Assembly: GCF_009800965.1 (NCBI RefSeq)
Contig: NZ_WUAF01000014.1
Span: 1-64,000 of the forward strand
Source of the DNA: Cognatazoarcus halotolerans
Lineage (GTDB): Bacteria; Pseudomonadota; Gammaproteobacteria; Burkholderiales; Rhodocyclaceae
DNA length: 64,000 nt
Direction of reading: 5' to 3'
Of the stretch, positions 32,754 to 41,768 are shown piece by piece. A program made the position numbers and the translations under genes. The notes beneath the pieces were generated by a model, which saw only the letters and a program-made list of their open reading frames with translations, was not told the origin of the DNA and did no database searches. The stretch's first letter is position 1. Every line of letters starts with the position of its first letter.

Positions 32754-35246
32754 ATGTCATTGCTCCGCCTCTCCTTTCGAATGCTCCTGCGCGACTTGCG
32801 CGCGGGAGAACTTCATTTGCTCGCGCTTGCCCTGATCATTGCCGTGGCCAGCCTCACGAGTGTCGGTTTTTTGACCGACAGGGTGAGCCAGGCGCTTCAT
32901 CGTGAGGCGAATCAGCTGCTCGGCGGTGATCTCTTGCTCAAGGCCGATCACCCGTGGGCGGGCAGCGTGATCGAAGGCGCTCGGTCGCGGGGGCTTGAAG
33001 TGGTGACGACGACGCAGTTCACCAGCATGGCGAGTACCGCGGAAGCTGCACAGCTGGCGGGCATCAAGGCGGTTGAGCCGGGCTACCCCTTGCGGGGCAG
33101 TCTGCGTATCGCGCCCGGGCCCAACCGCGCCGATGCGCCAGCGCCGGGTGTGCCGCCGCGAGGAGAGGCCTGGCTCGACGAGCGGCTTTTCGCGGCGCTG
33201 GCGCTGAAGCCTGGTGAAAAGGTCGGACTTGGCAATGTCGAACTCAAGGCCAGTGCCATGGTGAGCTTCGAGTCGGACCGGGGGGCAAACTTTTTCAGCT
33301 TGTTACCCAGGATCATGATCAACGCCGGTGATCTTCCGGCGACCGGGCTGATCCAGGAAGGAAGTCGCGTCAGCTACCACTTGCAGGTAGCCGGCAGGGA
33401 GGCGGCGGTGGCGGCCTTCCGTGAGTGGGTCGGGCCGCGGCTGGGGCGCGGCGAATCGCTCGAATCGGTCGATAATGCGCGCCCAGAGATCAGGCGCGCG
33501 CTTGATCAGGCGCAACGATTCCTGCGGCTCGCTGCCCTGCTGGCGGTGATTCTTGCGGCTGTCGCGGTCGGCCTTTCGGCCCGGCGCTTCATGCAGCGAC
33601 ATGTTGACGGCTGTGCCGTGATGCGCTGTCTGGGCGCACCGGCACGGCGCGTCATGCTGCTCATCCTGATCGAGTTCCTGATCTTCGGCGTCGTTGTCTC
33701 CCTGATTGGCGGGGTGCTCGGCTGGGGCGTGCAGTGGGGGCTTGGCAGTGTGCTGGCCGGGGTACTCGGCGCGCGGCTGCCGAATCCGTCGATGCTGCCC
33801 TTTGTCCACGGCTTGTCGGTGGGGCTCGTCTTGTTGATCGGGTTCGCGGCACCGCAATTGATGCGACTGGGCTCTGTGCCGACATTGCGCGTGCTGCGAA
33901 GGGAATGGGGCGTGGTCGAGCCAGCCGCCGGCACCGCGTGGGCAATGGGCGCGGCGGTGCTGCTCGGCATGTTGTTGTGGATCGCCGCCGACTTCAGGCT
34001 CGGGGTGTTGGTGGCTGGCGGGTTTGCCGCTGCGCTGGGTATTTTTGCGATCGCCGCGTGGTTTGTGTTGCGTGCCTTCGGGGCGCTGCCGGTTACGGCA
34101 ATCGGTGGAGGTTGGCGCTACGGGATCGCGGGCTTGCGACGGCGCATGGGGGGAAGCGTGGTGCAGGTGGTGGCGCTGGGCATCGGGCTGAGCGCCTTGC
34201 TCCTGCTCACCGTGATCCGGGCCGATCTGCTCGATACATGGCGTCGCACGGCTCCGCCGGATGCGCCGAACCGCTTCATCATTAATGTGCAGCCCTATCA
34301 AAAAGACGAAGTGGCCGATTTCTTCGTCAGATCGGGGCTTGAACGACCGGTGCTCATGCCGATGATCCGCGGTCGGATGGTAGCGATCAACGGCGCGGTA
34401 GTGAAACCCGACGACTATAAGGACGATCGCGCCCGCCGCCTTGCGGAGCGGGAGTTCAATCTTTCGTCAGCTGCGGGGTTGCCCGAAGGCAACCGGGTCG
34501 TCGATGGGCACTGGCACGGCTCGACCGATGCTGCCCAATGGTCGGTTGAAAGGGGGCTGGCCAACGAATTCGGCCTCAAGGTGGGCGATCGGGTCGCGTT
34601 CGATGTTGCCGGCGAACGAATCGAGGCACCCATCAGCAGTGTGCGCGAACTCGACTGGGATTCGATGCGGGTGAATTTTTTCTTCATCGCTTCTCCGGGT
34701 CTGCTCGACGGGCGACCGGCCAGCCTGATCGCGAGTTTCCATCTGCCGTCATCCGAGCATGATTTCACCACGCGTCTGGTGGCTGCTTTTCCGAACCTTT
34801 CGGTGATCGATGTGACCGCGGTGCTTGCCCAGATCCAGTCGATGATGGACCGTCTGATCGCGGTGGTGCAGTTCGTCTTCGGTTTCGCGGTCCTGGCCGG
34901 GCTGGTGGTGCTATGGGCTGCGTTGCAGTCGACCCATGATGAACGCGAATACGAACTGGCCATGCTGCGTACGCTTGGCGCCCGCAATCGCCAGTTGCGG
35001 CATGCCTTGCTGGCCGAGTTTGCGGCGCTGGGTGCGATCGCCGGGGTATTGGCTGGAGGCGGGGCTACCGCAATCGGCTGGGTGCTGGGTAACCAGGCCT
35101 TCAAACTGACCGACTATGTACCCGGAACGTCGGCAATGGTGCTTGGTGCGCTGATAGGTTGCACCGGCGTGATTCTGGCTGGATGGCTGGGTACGCGGGC
35201 ATTGCTGAAGCGCCCGCCGTTGGCCAGCCTGCGAGCCCTTTCCTGA
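32754..35246 (+). CDS. FtsX-like ABC transporter permease (YbbP type)
   Basis: 830 residues from ATG 32754. An N-terminal cytoplasmic amphipathic start and TM1 (about 22-42) precede a large periplasmic domain; about ten TM segments in total are arranged as two FtsX repeats (core about 260-400 and 700-825), with VVLWAALQSTHDEREYELAMLRTLGARNRQLR marking the last cytoplasmic loop. In Enterobacteria YbbP works with ATPase YbbA, next to thioesterase TesA; no ATPase gene adjoins here. The 218 bp upstream show nothing recognisable. Likely lipid or lipoprotein handling at the envelope; substrate unknown. Confidence 0.85.
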   Translation: MSLLRLSFRMLLRDLRAGELHLLALALIIAVASLTSVGFLTDRVSQALHREANQLLGGDLLLKADHPWAGSVIEGARSRGLEVVTTTQFTSMASTAEAAQLAGIKAVEPGYPLRGSLRIAPGPNRADAPAPGVPPRGEAWLDERLFAALALKPGEKVGLGNVELKASAMVSFESDRGANFFSLLPRIMINAGDLPATGLIQEGSRVSYHLQVAGREAAVAAFREWVGPRLGRGESLESVDNARPEIRRALDQAQRFLRLAALLAVILAAVAVGLSARRFMQRHVDGCAVMRCLGAPARRVMLLILIEFLIFGVVVSLIGGVLGWGVQWGLGSVLAGVLGARLPNPSMLPFVHGLSVGLVLLIGFAAPQLMRLGSVPTLRVLRREWGVVEPAAGTAWAMGAAVLLGMLLWIAADFRLGVLVAGGFAAALGIFAIAAWFVLRAFGALPVTAIGGGWRYGIAGLRRRMGGSVVQVVALGIGLSALLLLTVIRADLLDTWRRTAPPDAPNRFIINVQPYQKDEVADFFVRSGLERPVLMPMIRGRMVAINGAVVKPDDYKDDRARRLAEREFNLSSAAGLPEGNRVVDGHWHGSTDAAQWSVERGLANEFGLKVGDRVAFDVAGERIEAPISSVRELDWDSMRVNFFFIASPGLLDGRPASLIASFHLPSSEHDFTTRLVAAFPNLSVIDVTAVLAQIQSMMDRLIAVVQFVFGFAVLAGLVVLWAALQSTHDEREYELAMLRTLGARNRQLRHALLAEFAALGAIAGVLAGGGATAIGWVLGNQAFKLTDYVPGTSAMVLGALIGCTGVILAGWLGTRALLKRPPLASLRALS

Positions 35247-35282
35247 ACTGTCGGACGGGCTCGCCGCGCTATACTCGCGGCC

Positions 35283-36734
35283 ATGTCAGCGCCTGAGTTC
35301 GAGAATCTGTTGCATCAATTGCGGCCTTGGTGGCCCTATGTGATTGGTGCCGTCGCCTTGTTGCTCGGCGGCTTTCTCTGGCTGTTGCTGACGACCATGC
35401 GTCTGCGACGCGGGCAGAGGGATCTTCCGGATCTCGTTGCGGGTCGGCTCAGCCCGATGCTGGAGGATCTGCATCGGCAGATGCTGGGCAACCTGCACCT
35501 CGGTCTCGAGCGGCAAGGGGATCGTTTTGGCAGCCAGGCGAACACGAATGCGGAGCGCTTGCAGGTGCGCATTGCGGGCGACCTGAACGCCACCCGCGAT
35601 GCAATGCAGACCTTGCAGCTCTCGCTGCAGGGCGCGCTCGCGGGCCAGCGTGAGGACGCGTCCCTGAAATTGTCTGAACTTGGTGCCGCCATTGCCAGCC
35701 GTCAGGAGCAACTGCGCGGTGAGTTGCTCGAAAAGACACTCACGACGCTCTCCGAACACGCGCGTGCCGATCGCGAGTTGCTGGAAGGGGGGATCAGGAA
35801 ATCCTCGGTCCAGCTGGCGGCCAGTATCGAACAGCTTACCCGGACCATCAACGAGCGCCTCGAATCGATTTCCGGGAGGGTCGATGAGCGGCTCGAAGAG
35901 GGTTTCAAGAAGACGAACGAAACCTTTGTCAGCGTGATGGCGCGGTTGGCAACGATTGACGAGGCGCAGAAGAAGATTGATGGACTGACCACCAATGTCG
36001 TCAGCCTGCAGGAACTGCTTGGCGACAAGAAAGCTCGGGGCGCATTTGGCGAGGTCCAGCTCGAGGCCTTGATCACCAATGCGCTTCCGCCTGACGCATA
36101 CGCATTCCAGGCGGCGCTGCCGAACGGATCGAGGGTCGACTGCCTGCTGAGCCTGCCTGAACCGACCGGCCGGGTGGCGGTGGATTCGAAATTCCCGCTA
36201 GAGAACTACCACCGCATGTTCGACACGGAGCTTGCGGAGATCGAACGCCGTTCGGCACGCAATGCTTTTCGCGCCGACGTGAGGAAACACGTGGACGCGA
36301 TTGCCTCAAAATACGTTCTGCCCGGCGTGACCTCCGACGGCGCCGTGATGTTCCTGCCGGCGGAGGCCGTATTTGCTGAAATCCATGCCTATCACCCGGA
36401 GGTGGTCGGCTATGCGCAGCAACGACGCGTGTGGATCGTCTCGCCGACTACCCTCATGGCGGTGTTGAATACCGCCCGCGCCGTGCTCAAGGACGTGGAG
36501 ACGCGCAAGCAGATCCATGTGATCAAGGATGCATTGGGCAAGCTGTCCAAGGATTTCGCCCGTTTTGACGAACGCATGCAGCGGCTTGCAACGCATATCG
36601 AGCAGGCCAGCAGGGATGTTCAGGACGTGCAGGTATCGAGTCGCAAGATCTCGGCGCATTTCCAGAAGATCGAATCCGCCCAGCTCGATGGAATTGATGC
36701 GGAAGGCGCCTTGATCGAAGGCACCCAGCGCTGA
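35283..36734 (+). CDS. rmuC: DNA recombination protein RmuC
   Basis: 483 residues. N-terminal TM (about 18-37), long alpha-helical coiled-coil region (about 45-240) and the RmuC nuclease-like domain (about 250-440) with KKARGAFGEVQLEALI, LPNGSRVDCLLSLPEP, VAVDSKFPLENY and VWIVSPTTLMAVLNTAR, containing the D-x-K-type restriction-endonuclease-fold core (AVDSKFP). In E. coli RmuC lowers inversion at short inverted repeats and limits foreign DNA. It begins 36 bp after the permease and converges on moaA with a 6-bp gap. Confidence 0.94.
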   Translation: MSAPEFENLLHQLRPWWPYVIGAVALLLGGFLWLLLTTMRLRRGQRDLPDLVAGRLSPMLEDLHRQMLGNLHLGLERQGDRFGSQANTNAERLQVRIAGDLNATRDAMQTLQLSLQGALAGQREDASLKLSELGAAIASRQEQLRGELLEKTLTTLSEHARADRELLEGGIRKSSVQLAASIEQLTRTINERLESISGRVDERLEEGFKKTNETFVSVMARLATIDEAQKKIDGLTTNVVSLQELLGDKKARGAFGEVQLEALITNALPPDAYAFQAALPNGSRVDCLLSLPEPTGRVAVDSKFPLENYHRMFDTELAEIERRSARNAFRADVRKHVDAIASKYVLPGVTSDGAVMFLPAEAVFAEIHAYHPEVVGYAQQRRVWIVSPTTLMAVLNTARAVLKDVETRKQIHVIKDALGKLSKDFARFDERMQRLATHIEQASRDVQDVQVSSRKISAHFQKIESAQLDGIDAEGALIEGTQR

Positions 36735-36740
36735 GTTCTT

Positions 36741-37826
36741 TCAGCCGCCGATATAGGACATCTCGATTTTCTTGAGTGCCGCGGTTTCGGCGGTGCGGAT
36801 TTCCGAATAGCGGTCGTCCCGACCACGCCACAACCCACCGATGAAGGCAGTGAGCTGAGCATTGCTCGCGCCACTGCGCAGGAGGCTGCGCAAGTCGTGG
36901 CCTTCCTGAGCGAACAGACAGGTGTAAAGACGCCCCTCGGTGGAAAGCCGGATGCGGCTGCAGGTTGAGCAAAATGCCTGCGTTACCGAGGAAATCACGC
37001 CGATTTCGCCGCCACCATCGATGTAACGCCAGCGCTCTGCCACTTCGCCGTCGTAGTTCGGGCTGATCGGTTCGAGCGGAAACTCGGCACCGATCAGGTC
37101 GATGATCTCCCGGGAGGGTACTACCTGATCCATCTTCCAGCCGTTCGATGCGCCGACGTCCATGAACTCGATGAAGCGCAGGATGTGGCCACTCCGGCGG
37201 AAATGCCGCGCCATCGGCAGGATGCCGTGATCGTTCATTCCCCGCTTGACGACCATGTTGATCTTTATCGGCGCCAGACCTGCTGCCGCTGCCGCATCGA
37301 TGCCTGCAAGTACGTCGGAGACCGGAAAGTCGACATCGTTCATGGCCTTGAACGTCGGGTCGTCGAGCGCGTCCAGACTGACCGTGATCCGCTGCAGACC
37401 GGCAGCCTTGAGGCGCGGCGCCAGGCGGGGCAGCAAGACGCCATTGGTCGTCAGGGTGAGTTCGATTTCCGGAATTCGGGCGAGCATCCCGATCAGTTCC
37501 GCCACGCCTCGTCGGAGCAGCGGTTCGCCGCCTGTGATTCGAATCTTGCGGACGCCATGGCTCACGAAGATCCGCGCGACGCGCTCGATTTCTTCGAAAC
37601 TCAGCAGTTCGTTTCTGCCAAGGAACGGATAGTCCTTGCTGAAGACCGATTTCGGCATGCAATAGATGCAGCGGAAGTTGCACCGATCGGTGACCGAAAT
37701 TCGCAGGTCGTGCAGGACCCTGCCGCGGCGGTCGTGGAGCGCACCGGTAGCACGCTCTTCGCCTAGCGAGGCGATGTCGGGAGTGTGGCGTGCATCCAGG
37801 ATCGGAATGATTCGGTCACTCGACAT
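36741..37826 (-). CDS. moaA: GTP 3',8-cyclase MoaA (molybdenum cofactor synthesis)
   Basis: 361 residues from ATG 37826; a TTG at 37910 would add 28. First step of molybdopterin synthesis, a radical SAM reaction on GTP. N-terminal [4Fe-4S] cysteines are Cys49, Cys53 and Cys56 in [13 protein letters not shown]-binding [10 protein letters not shown] follows; the C-terminal cluster is in [16 protein letters not shown] with a third Cys in LYTCLF. The C-terminus ends in the conserved GG (MSYIGG) required for activity. The 240 bp between this gene and the tRNA-Asn terminator hold its promoter; I could not recognise a molybdenum-cofactor riboswitch there. Confidence 0.95.
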   Translation of the reverse strand: MSSDRIIPILDARHTPDIASLGEERATGALHDRRGRVLHDLRISVTDRCNFRCIYCMPKSVFSKDYPFLGRNELLSFEEIERVARIFVSHGVRKIRITGGEPLLRRGVAELIGMLARIPEIELTLTTNGVLLPRLAPRLKAAGLQRITVSLDALDDPTFKAMNDVDFPVSDVLAGIDAAAAAGLAPIKINMVVKRGMNDHGILPMARHFRRSGHILRFIEFMDVGASNGWKMDQVVPSREIIDLIGAEFPLEPISPNYDGEVAERWRYIDGGGEIGVISSVTQAFCSTCSRIRLSTEGRLYTCLFAQEGHDLRSLLRSGASNAQLTAFIGGLWRGRDDRYSEIRTAETAALKKIEMSYIGG

Positions 37827-38067
37827 GGTGGGAGTGTTCGTCACTGAGGGAATGCTGGATTGGACATCGCATGCGTCAGCGGTTCCTTGCGCTGGCACAA
37901 GCGCCGACAACTGCCGGCATTATCGAGCGCGAGATGGCGCGCTGCAAGGCGTGGGCCGTCGCCGGGTTCAGCGGGACAATGTCGGTGGTCGGTGCCGCGA
38001 AGCGCTATCATTCGGTCCGGGGATGGGTATTAGACGGCTGTCTGATATTCGCGCGGCGGCAGGGCGC

Positions 38068-38097
38068 AAAAAAGCCCCAACTTCTCAGTTGAGGCTT
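38068..38097 (-). terminator. Intrinsic terminator of tRNA-Asn
   Basis: Reading the minus strand, AAGCCTCAACT (38097-38087), loop GAGA, then AGTTGGGGCTT (38082-38072) and a run of six T (38073-38068). One G-T pair; the rest of the stem is complementary. It begins 10 bases after the tRNA CCA, giving a short transcription unit. Confidence 0.85.
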
Positions 38098-38106
38098 GGT
38101 TGCTTT

Positions 38107-38182
38107 GGCTCCCCGACCTGGGCTCGAACCAGGGACACACGGATTAACAGTCCGTTGCTCTACCGACTGAGCTATCGGGGAA
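38107..38182 (-). tRNA. tRNA-Asn (anticodon GTT)
   Basis: 76 bases including encoded CCA. The cloverleaf is complete: acceptor TCCCCGA/TCGGGGA, D arm GCTC...GAGC, anticodon stem ACGGA/TCCGT with loop CTGTTAA (GTT anticodon), T arm CCTGG-TTCGAGC-CCAGG, discriminator G. Flanked by its own consensus promoter and intrinsic terminator. Confidence 0.98.
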
Positions 38183-38196
38183 TCAAGAAGCCAAAA

Positions 38197-38225
38197 TTAT
38201 AGAAATGGATCTTAGTCCTGTCAAC
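38197..38225 (-). promoter_or_regulatory. Consensus sigma-70 promoter of tRNA-Asn
   Basis: On the minus strand TTGACA (38225-38220) and TATAAT (38202-38197) are both perfect and separated by exactly 17 bases. The predicted start is near 38190, about 8 bases before the mature tRNA 5' end. Confidence 0.92.
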
Positions 38226-38282
38226 CACTTCCGATAAAATGGGGTCCACAATAATGACATCAATGGGTTCTGGTAGATCGGC

Positions 38283-40049
38283 ATGAGCGAATTGCGAGAC
38301 GACCTGGTCCTCGTCCGGACCGAGGCCGGGGACAGCGCGGCGCGGCGGCCTCGCCGAATTGCGTCTTCGCGTGCGCGGGCAGCGTTGTTGTTGCTGGATG
38401 GCGTGCTTACGATCGGCGAACTCAAGCGGCGCTTTGGCGATTCGCTGGAAGTCGAGGCTGCGATGGAGGAATTGCTGGCGGAAGGTCTCGTGGCGGATCG
38501 CGACGAGTCGCCGTCAGGCGCCGACGCGGCAACGTCCATCGATGCGCGATCGGATTCCCTGGTGCAGACCGCGGCTACGGAAGAGGGCAACGGCCCTCCG
38601 ACGGAGTTGCCTACCGGCAAGGCACGGTCGGGCTCGGGCGAGGGGCCCGCCAGTGATCTGCGAATCGAGCCTAGCCTGCGAACCAATACCGTTTTCCCGG
38701 ACGACGATTTGCCGCCTCCGACCGAGTCGGGCACCCCGCGACCCGAAGAGCCGAAAGAGCCTTCGCGGGCGGTGTTGGCGGCGGACCGTGCGCGTTACCA
38801 CTTCGTCCGGACGATGCGCGGTTTCGGTTACCTGGTGCTCGCGACGCTTGCGGTGGCGCTGTTCGCATTGGCCTTCAAGCTTCCCGAATGGTATCGCGGT
38901 GAAATCGAGTCGCATGCTCGTGGAGTCGGCGGCCAGACGCTGAGGATCGATTCGCTTGGCGTCGCCTGGAAGCGGGGACCAGTCCTGCTTCTTGAGGGCA
39001 TCAGCTTCGTCGATGACGAATCGGTCGGAATCGCCTCGGTTGCGGTGGCGCCGGACTGGTATGAGTTGATGTCGCGTGGAAGACTATCGACGCGACTGGA
39101 CATCGACGGATTGAGGGGGCGTCCGTCGGCCCTCAGAAACCTGCTGGCGCGTCTTGACCTCGATTCATTGTCGACCGGAAGGATCTCGTTCGGAGGCTTG
39201 AGGGTCGAGCTTGCCGAAGGCATGGCGCCGATTTTTGCGGGAGAGGCATCGGTGTCCGGAGGTTATGTCGGGACGCTGAATCTGCGTGACGAGTCGGATC
39301 TGGTGCGAATCAGGGTCGATGGCCTCGACGCGATGCCACTGAAGGTGTCGATGGCAGCCTCGGGGTGGACCTCGCCTTTACTGGACAAGCTCAAATTCGA
39401 ACAGATGCAGATGGATGGTGAGCTTCTGGACGATCAACTCAGGTTGACCGACATGCGGGCGGCAGCCCAAGGTGGGCGTTATTCTGCGACCGGGACGCTG
39501 TTGTGGAATCCCGCTCCGTCCTTTGAAGGAATGCTGTGGCTTGATGGTGTGCAACTCGAACGCCTTTTGCTTTCGGTCTTGCCGGGCGCCCGAGCGGAGG
39601 GGAGCATCTCGGGCCGTTTCAAGCTGACCAGCAGTGCGCAGACGACCAGCGGGCTGGCGGCCAATGCCCGTATCGACGGCGACTTCAAGGTCGTTCGGGG
39701 AAACCTCGGCAGCGCCGACCTGGGCGGCGTTCTGCGCGAGCGTGGCGGCGGAACGGTACAAGGGGGAATGACGCGATTCGATACGGTACGTGGCCATCTG
39801 CGGACGTCGGCGGAGCTGATCACGGTGGATATCAGACAGCTCGATGCCGGAGGGCTCGACGCAGTCGGGACACTTCGTCTTCCTGCCGATGGCACGGTGA
39901 ACGGGAGAATCCAAGGCTCGGTTCGGGCGGGTGAGCGGCAGCTTTCCCTGCCGATCGAGGTGTCCGGCTCGGTTGCAGCGCCAGCCTTGAGGCTTCGACC
40001 CGAGGCTCCGGCTACGCCTGAGACGGGTGCGCAAGCGTCCGGCGAATGA
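38283..40049 (+). CDS. Winged-helix-like / single-TM / AsmA-like membrane protein
   Basis: 588 residues. Residues about 30-72 (ARAALLLLDGVLTIGELKRRFG...MEELLAEGLVAD) look like a small winged-helix domain; 75-165 is a Pro/Ser/Glu-rich disordered linker; 181-199 is a single TM (YLVLATLAVALFALAFKL). Residues 205-580 form a beta-rich repeat region resembling AsmA/DUF3971 proteins (LRIDSLGVAWKRGPVLLLEG, FKLTSSAQTTSG, GGTVQGGMTRFDTVRG), likely periplasmic and involved in lipid traffic or outer-membrane biogenesis. Predicted topology puts the N-terminal domain in the cytoplasm. I do not recognise a named family; the AsmA resemblance is by pattern. Confidence 0.7.
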   Translation: MSELRDDLVLVRTEAGDSAARRPRRIASSRARAALLLLDGVLTIGELKRRFGDSLEVEAAMEELLAEGLVADRDESPSGADAATSIDARSDSLVQTAATEEGNGPPTELPTGKARSGSGEGPASDLRIEPSLRTNTVFPDDDLPPPTESGTPRPEEPKEPSRAVLAADRARYHFVRTMRGFGYLVLATLAVALFALAFKLPEWYRGEIESHARGVGGQTLRIDSLGVAWKRGPVLLLEGISFVDDESVGIASVAVAPDWYELMSRGRLSTRLDIDGLRGRPSALRNLLARLDLDSLSTGRISFGGLRVELAEGMAPIFAGEASVSGGYVGTLNLRDESDLVRIRVDGLDAMPLKVSMAASGWTSPLLDKLKFEQMQMDGELLDDQLRLTDMRAAAQGGRYSATGTLLWNPAPSFEGMLWLDGVQLERLLLSVLPGARAEGSISGRFKLTSSAQTTSGLAANARIDGDFKVVRGNLGSADLGGVLRERGGGTVQGGMTRFDTVRGHLRTSAELITVDIRQLDAGGLDAVGTLRLPADGTVNGRIQGSVRAGERQLSLPIEVSGSVAAPALRLRPEAPATPETGAQASGE

Positions 40050-40076
40050 TCGATCGCAGCTGTTGATTGCCGCGGC

Positions 40077-41768
40077 TCAGGCCGCTTCGAAATGATCGAG
40101 CATCAATTGCACCTTGCTTTGGCCGTTGTACTCATTGACGGCGAGCCGGTATGCGGCGTGGATGCGGCCCGGCGCGCTCTCGGCGAAATTGAACTGGATC
40201 GCGTCGAACACGTCCTGTCCCTTCCTGAGGCGTAACTTGAGGTGCCGGTCCTTGAGCAGACGCTGGCTCTCCACTTCGAAGATGTCATCGAACACCGGGC
40301 CCGGAAAACCCTGACCCCAGACTTCCCTTTCCAGCAGGCGGGCGCCTTCGAGCGACATGTAGGCGCTTTCGAGCGCCCCGTCTGTCTCGATGGTCCGGGT
40401 AAGCGCGGCCGGGTCGACCAGTGCGGCGACAACGAGTTCGAAAGCGCGCCGGAAGCGCTCGAAATCGGCCTCATGGATGGTCAGTCCGGCAGCCATTGCG
40501 TGCCCGCCGAACTTGAGGATCAGGTCCGGTTGCTGTTTGCTGACCAGATCAAGCGCATCACGAAGGTGAAGACCTGGAATGGATCGCCCGGAGCCCTTCA
40601 GCTCTCCGGCGTTTCCGCGGGCAAAGGCAATCGTGGGGCGGTGGAACCGTTCCCGGATGCGGCCGGCAAGAATGCCGATCACACCCTGATGCCAGTCAGG
40701 TTCGAAGAGCGAAATCGATACGGATTCCCCTGGGTCGACTGCCTCCAGGCGCAGTAGTGCGCCTTCCTGCATGTCGGCTTCGATGGCCCGGCGCTCACGG
40801 TTCAATCGATCGAGCTCCTGCGCGATATTGAGTGCACGCCCCATGTCGTCCGTGATCAGACATTCGATTCCAAGCGACATGTCGGCGAGTCGGCCAGCGG
40901 CATTGAGCCGGGGCCCAAGCGCGAAACCGAGATCGAAGGTCGTGGCCCGCTCCGCTTCGCGTCCTGCCGCGGCGAAGAGGGCGCGGATTCCCGGTTGGAC
41001 CCGCCCCGCACGCATCCGCTGCAAGCCCTGAGAAACCAGAATCCGGTTGTTGTGATCGAGTTGAACAACGTCGGCTACCGTGCCGAGCGCAACCAGGTCG
41101 AGCAATTCTCCGAGGTTCGGCTCCGGGGCATTCTCAAAGGCCCCACGACTGCGCATTTCCGCGCGCAGGGCCAGCATGGTGTAGAACATCACGCCAACGC
41201 CGGCGAGGGCCTTGCTCGGAAAATCGCAACCCGGCTGATTGGGGTTCACGATCACGTCGGCTTCGGGGAGTTCGTCACCAGGCAGGTGGTGATCGGTAAT
41301 CACGGTGGCAATGCCACACTCCCGGGCGGCTGCGACGCCTTCGACGCTGGCGATTCCGTTGTCAACAGTGATCAGGACCTCGGGCTGGATCCCGGTGGCC
41401 AACTCGACGATGGCCGGTGTCAGGCCGTAGCCGTATTCGAAGCGATTCGGCACCAGGTAATGTACGTCTGCACCGAAGGCCCTCAAGGCGCGCACGCCCA
41501 CCGCGCACGCCGTGGCGCCGTCGCAGTCGTAGTCCGCGACGATGACCATGCGCGCACCGGCTTCCACTGCGTCCGCCAGCAATTGCGCGGCCTCCCGAAC
41601 GCCGCGCAATTGCTGTGGCGGTATCAAGGCCTTGAGCCCATAGTCGAGATCACTGCGAGCGCTGATGCCACGTGCCGCGTAAATACGGGCCAGCAGGGGA
41701 GATATCCCCGCGTCCACGAGGCGTTGAGTGGTGCCGGCAGGCATGGTTCGGGCAAGAATTCTGGTCAT
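40077..41768 (-). CDS. recJ: Single-stranded-DNA-specific 5'-3' exonuclease RecJ
   Basis: 563 residues, normal RecJ length. DHH/DHHA1 phosphoesterase: motif I VIVADYDCDGATA (Asp79, Asp81, Asp83), motif III DHH at 159-161 in VITDHHLPG, DNGIAS near 137, and the DHHA1 motif GGHAMAAG. Participates in recombination and mismatch repair by digesting 5' single strands in the cytoplasm. Its ATG overlaps the stop of the ApgM/RpfE-like gene by 4 bases, so both are co-translated. Convergent with the AsmA-like gene. Confidence 0.96.
   Translation of the reverse strand: MTRILARTMPAGTTQRLVDAGISPLLARIYAARGISARSDLDYGLKALIPPQQLRGVREAAQLLADAVEAGARMVIVADYDCDGATACAVGVRALRAFGADVHYLVPNRFEYGYGLTPAIVELATGIQPEVLITVDNGIASVEGVAAARECGIATVITDHHLPGDELPEADVIVNPNQPGCDFPSKALAGVGVMFYTMLALRAEMRSRGAFENAPEPNLGELLDLVALGTVADVVQLDHNNRILVSQGLQRMRAGRVQPGIRALFAAAGREAERATTFDLGFALGPRLNAAGRLADMSLGIECLITDDMGRALNIAQELDRLNRERRAIEADMQEGALLRLEAVDPGESVSISLFEPDWHQGVIGILAGRIRERFHRPTIAFARGNAGELKGSGRSIPGLHLRDALDLVSKQQPDLILKFGGHAMAAGLTIHEADFERFRRAFELVVAALVDPAALTRTIETDGALESAYMSLEGARLLEREVWGQGFPGPVFDDIFEVESQRLLKDRHLKLRLRKGQDVFDAIQFNFAESAPGRIHAAYRLAVNEYNGQSKVQLMLDHFEAA

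Noticed and set aside
37827-38067. Molybdenum-cofactor riboswitch before moaA
   Set aside because: The position would suit it, but I could not match the conserved elements by eye; a covariance-model search would decide.
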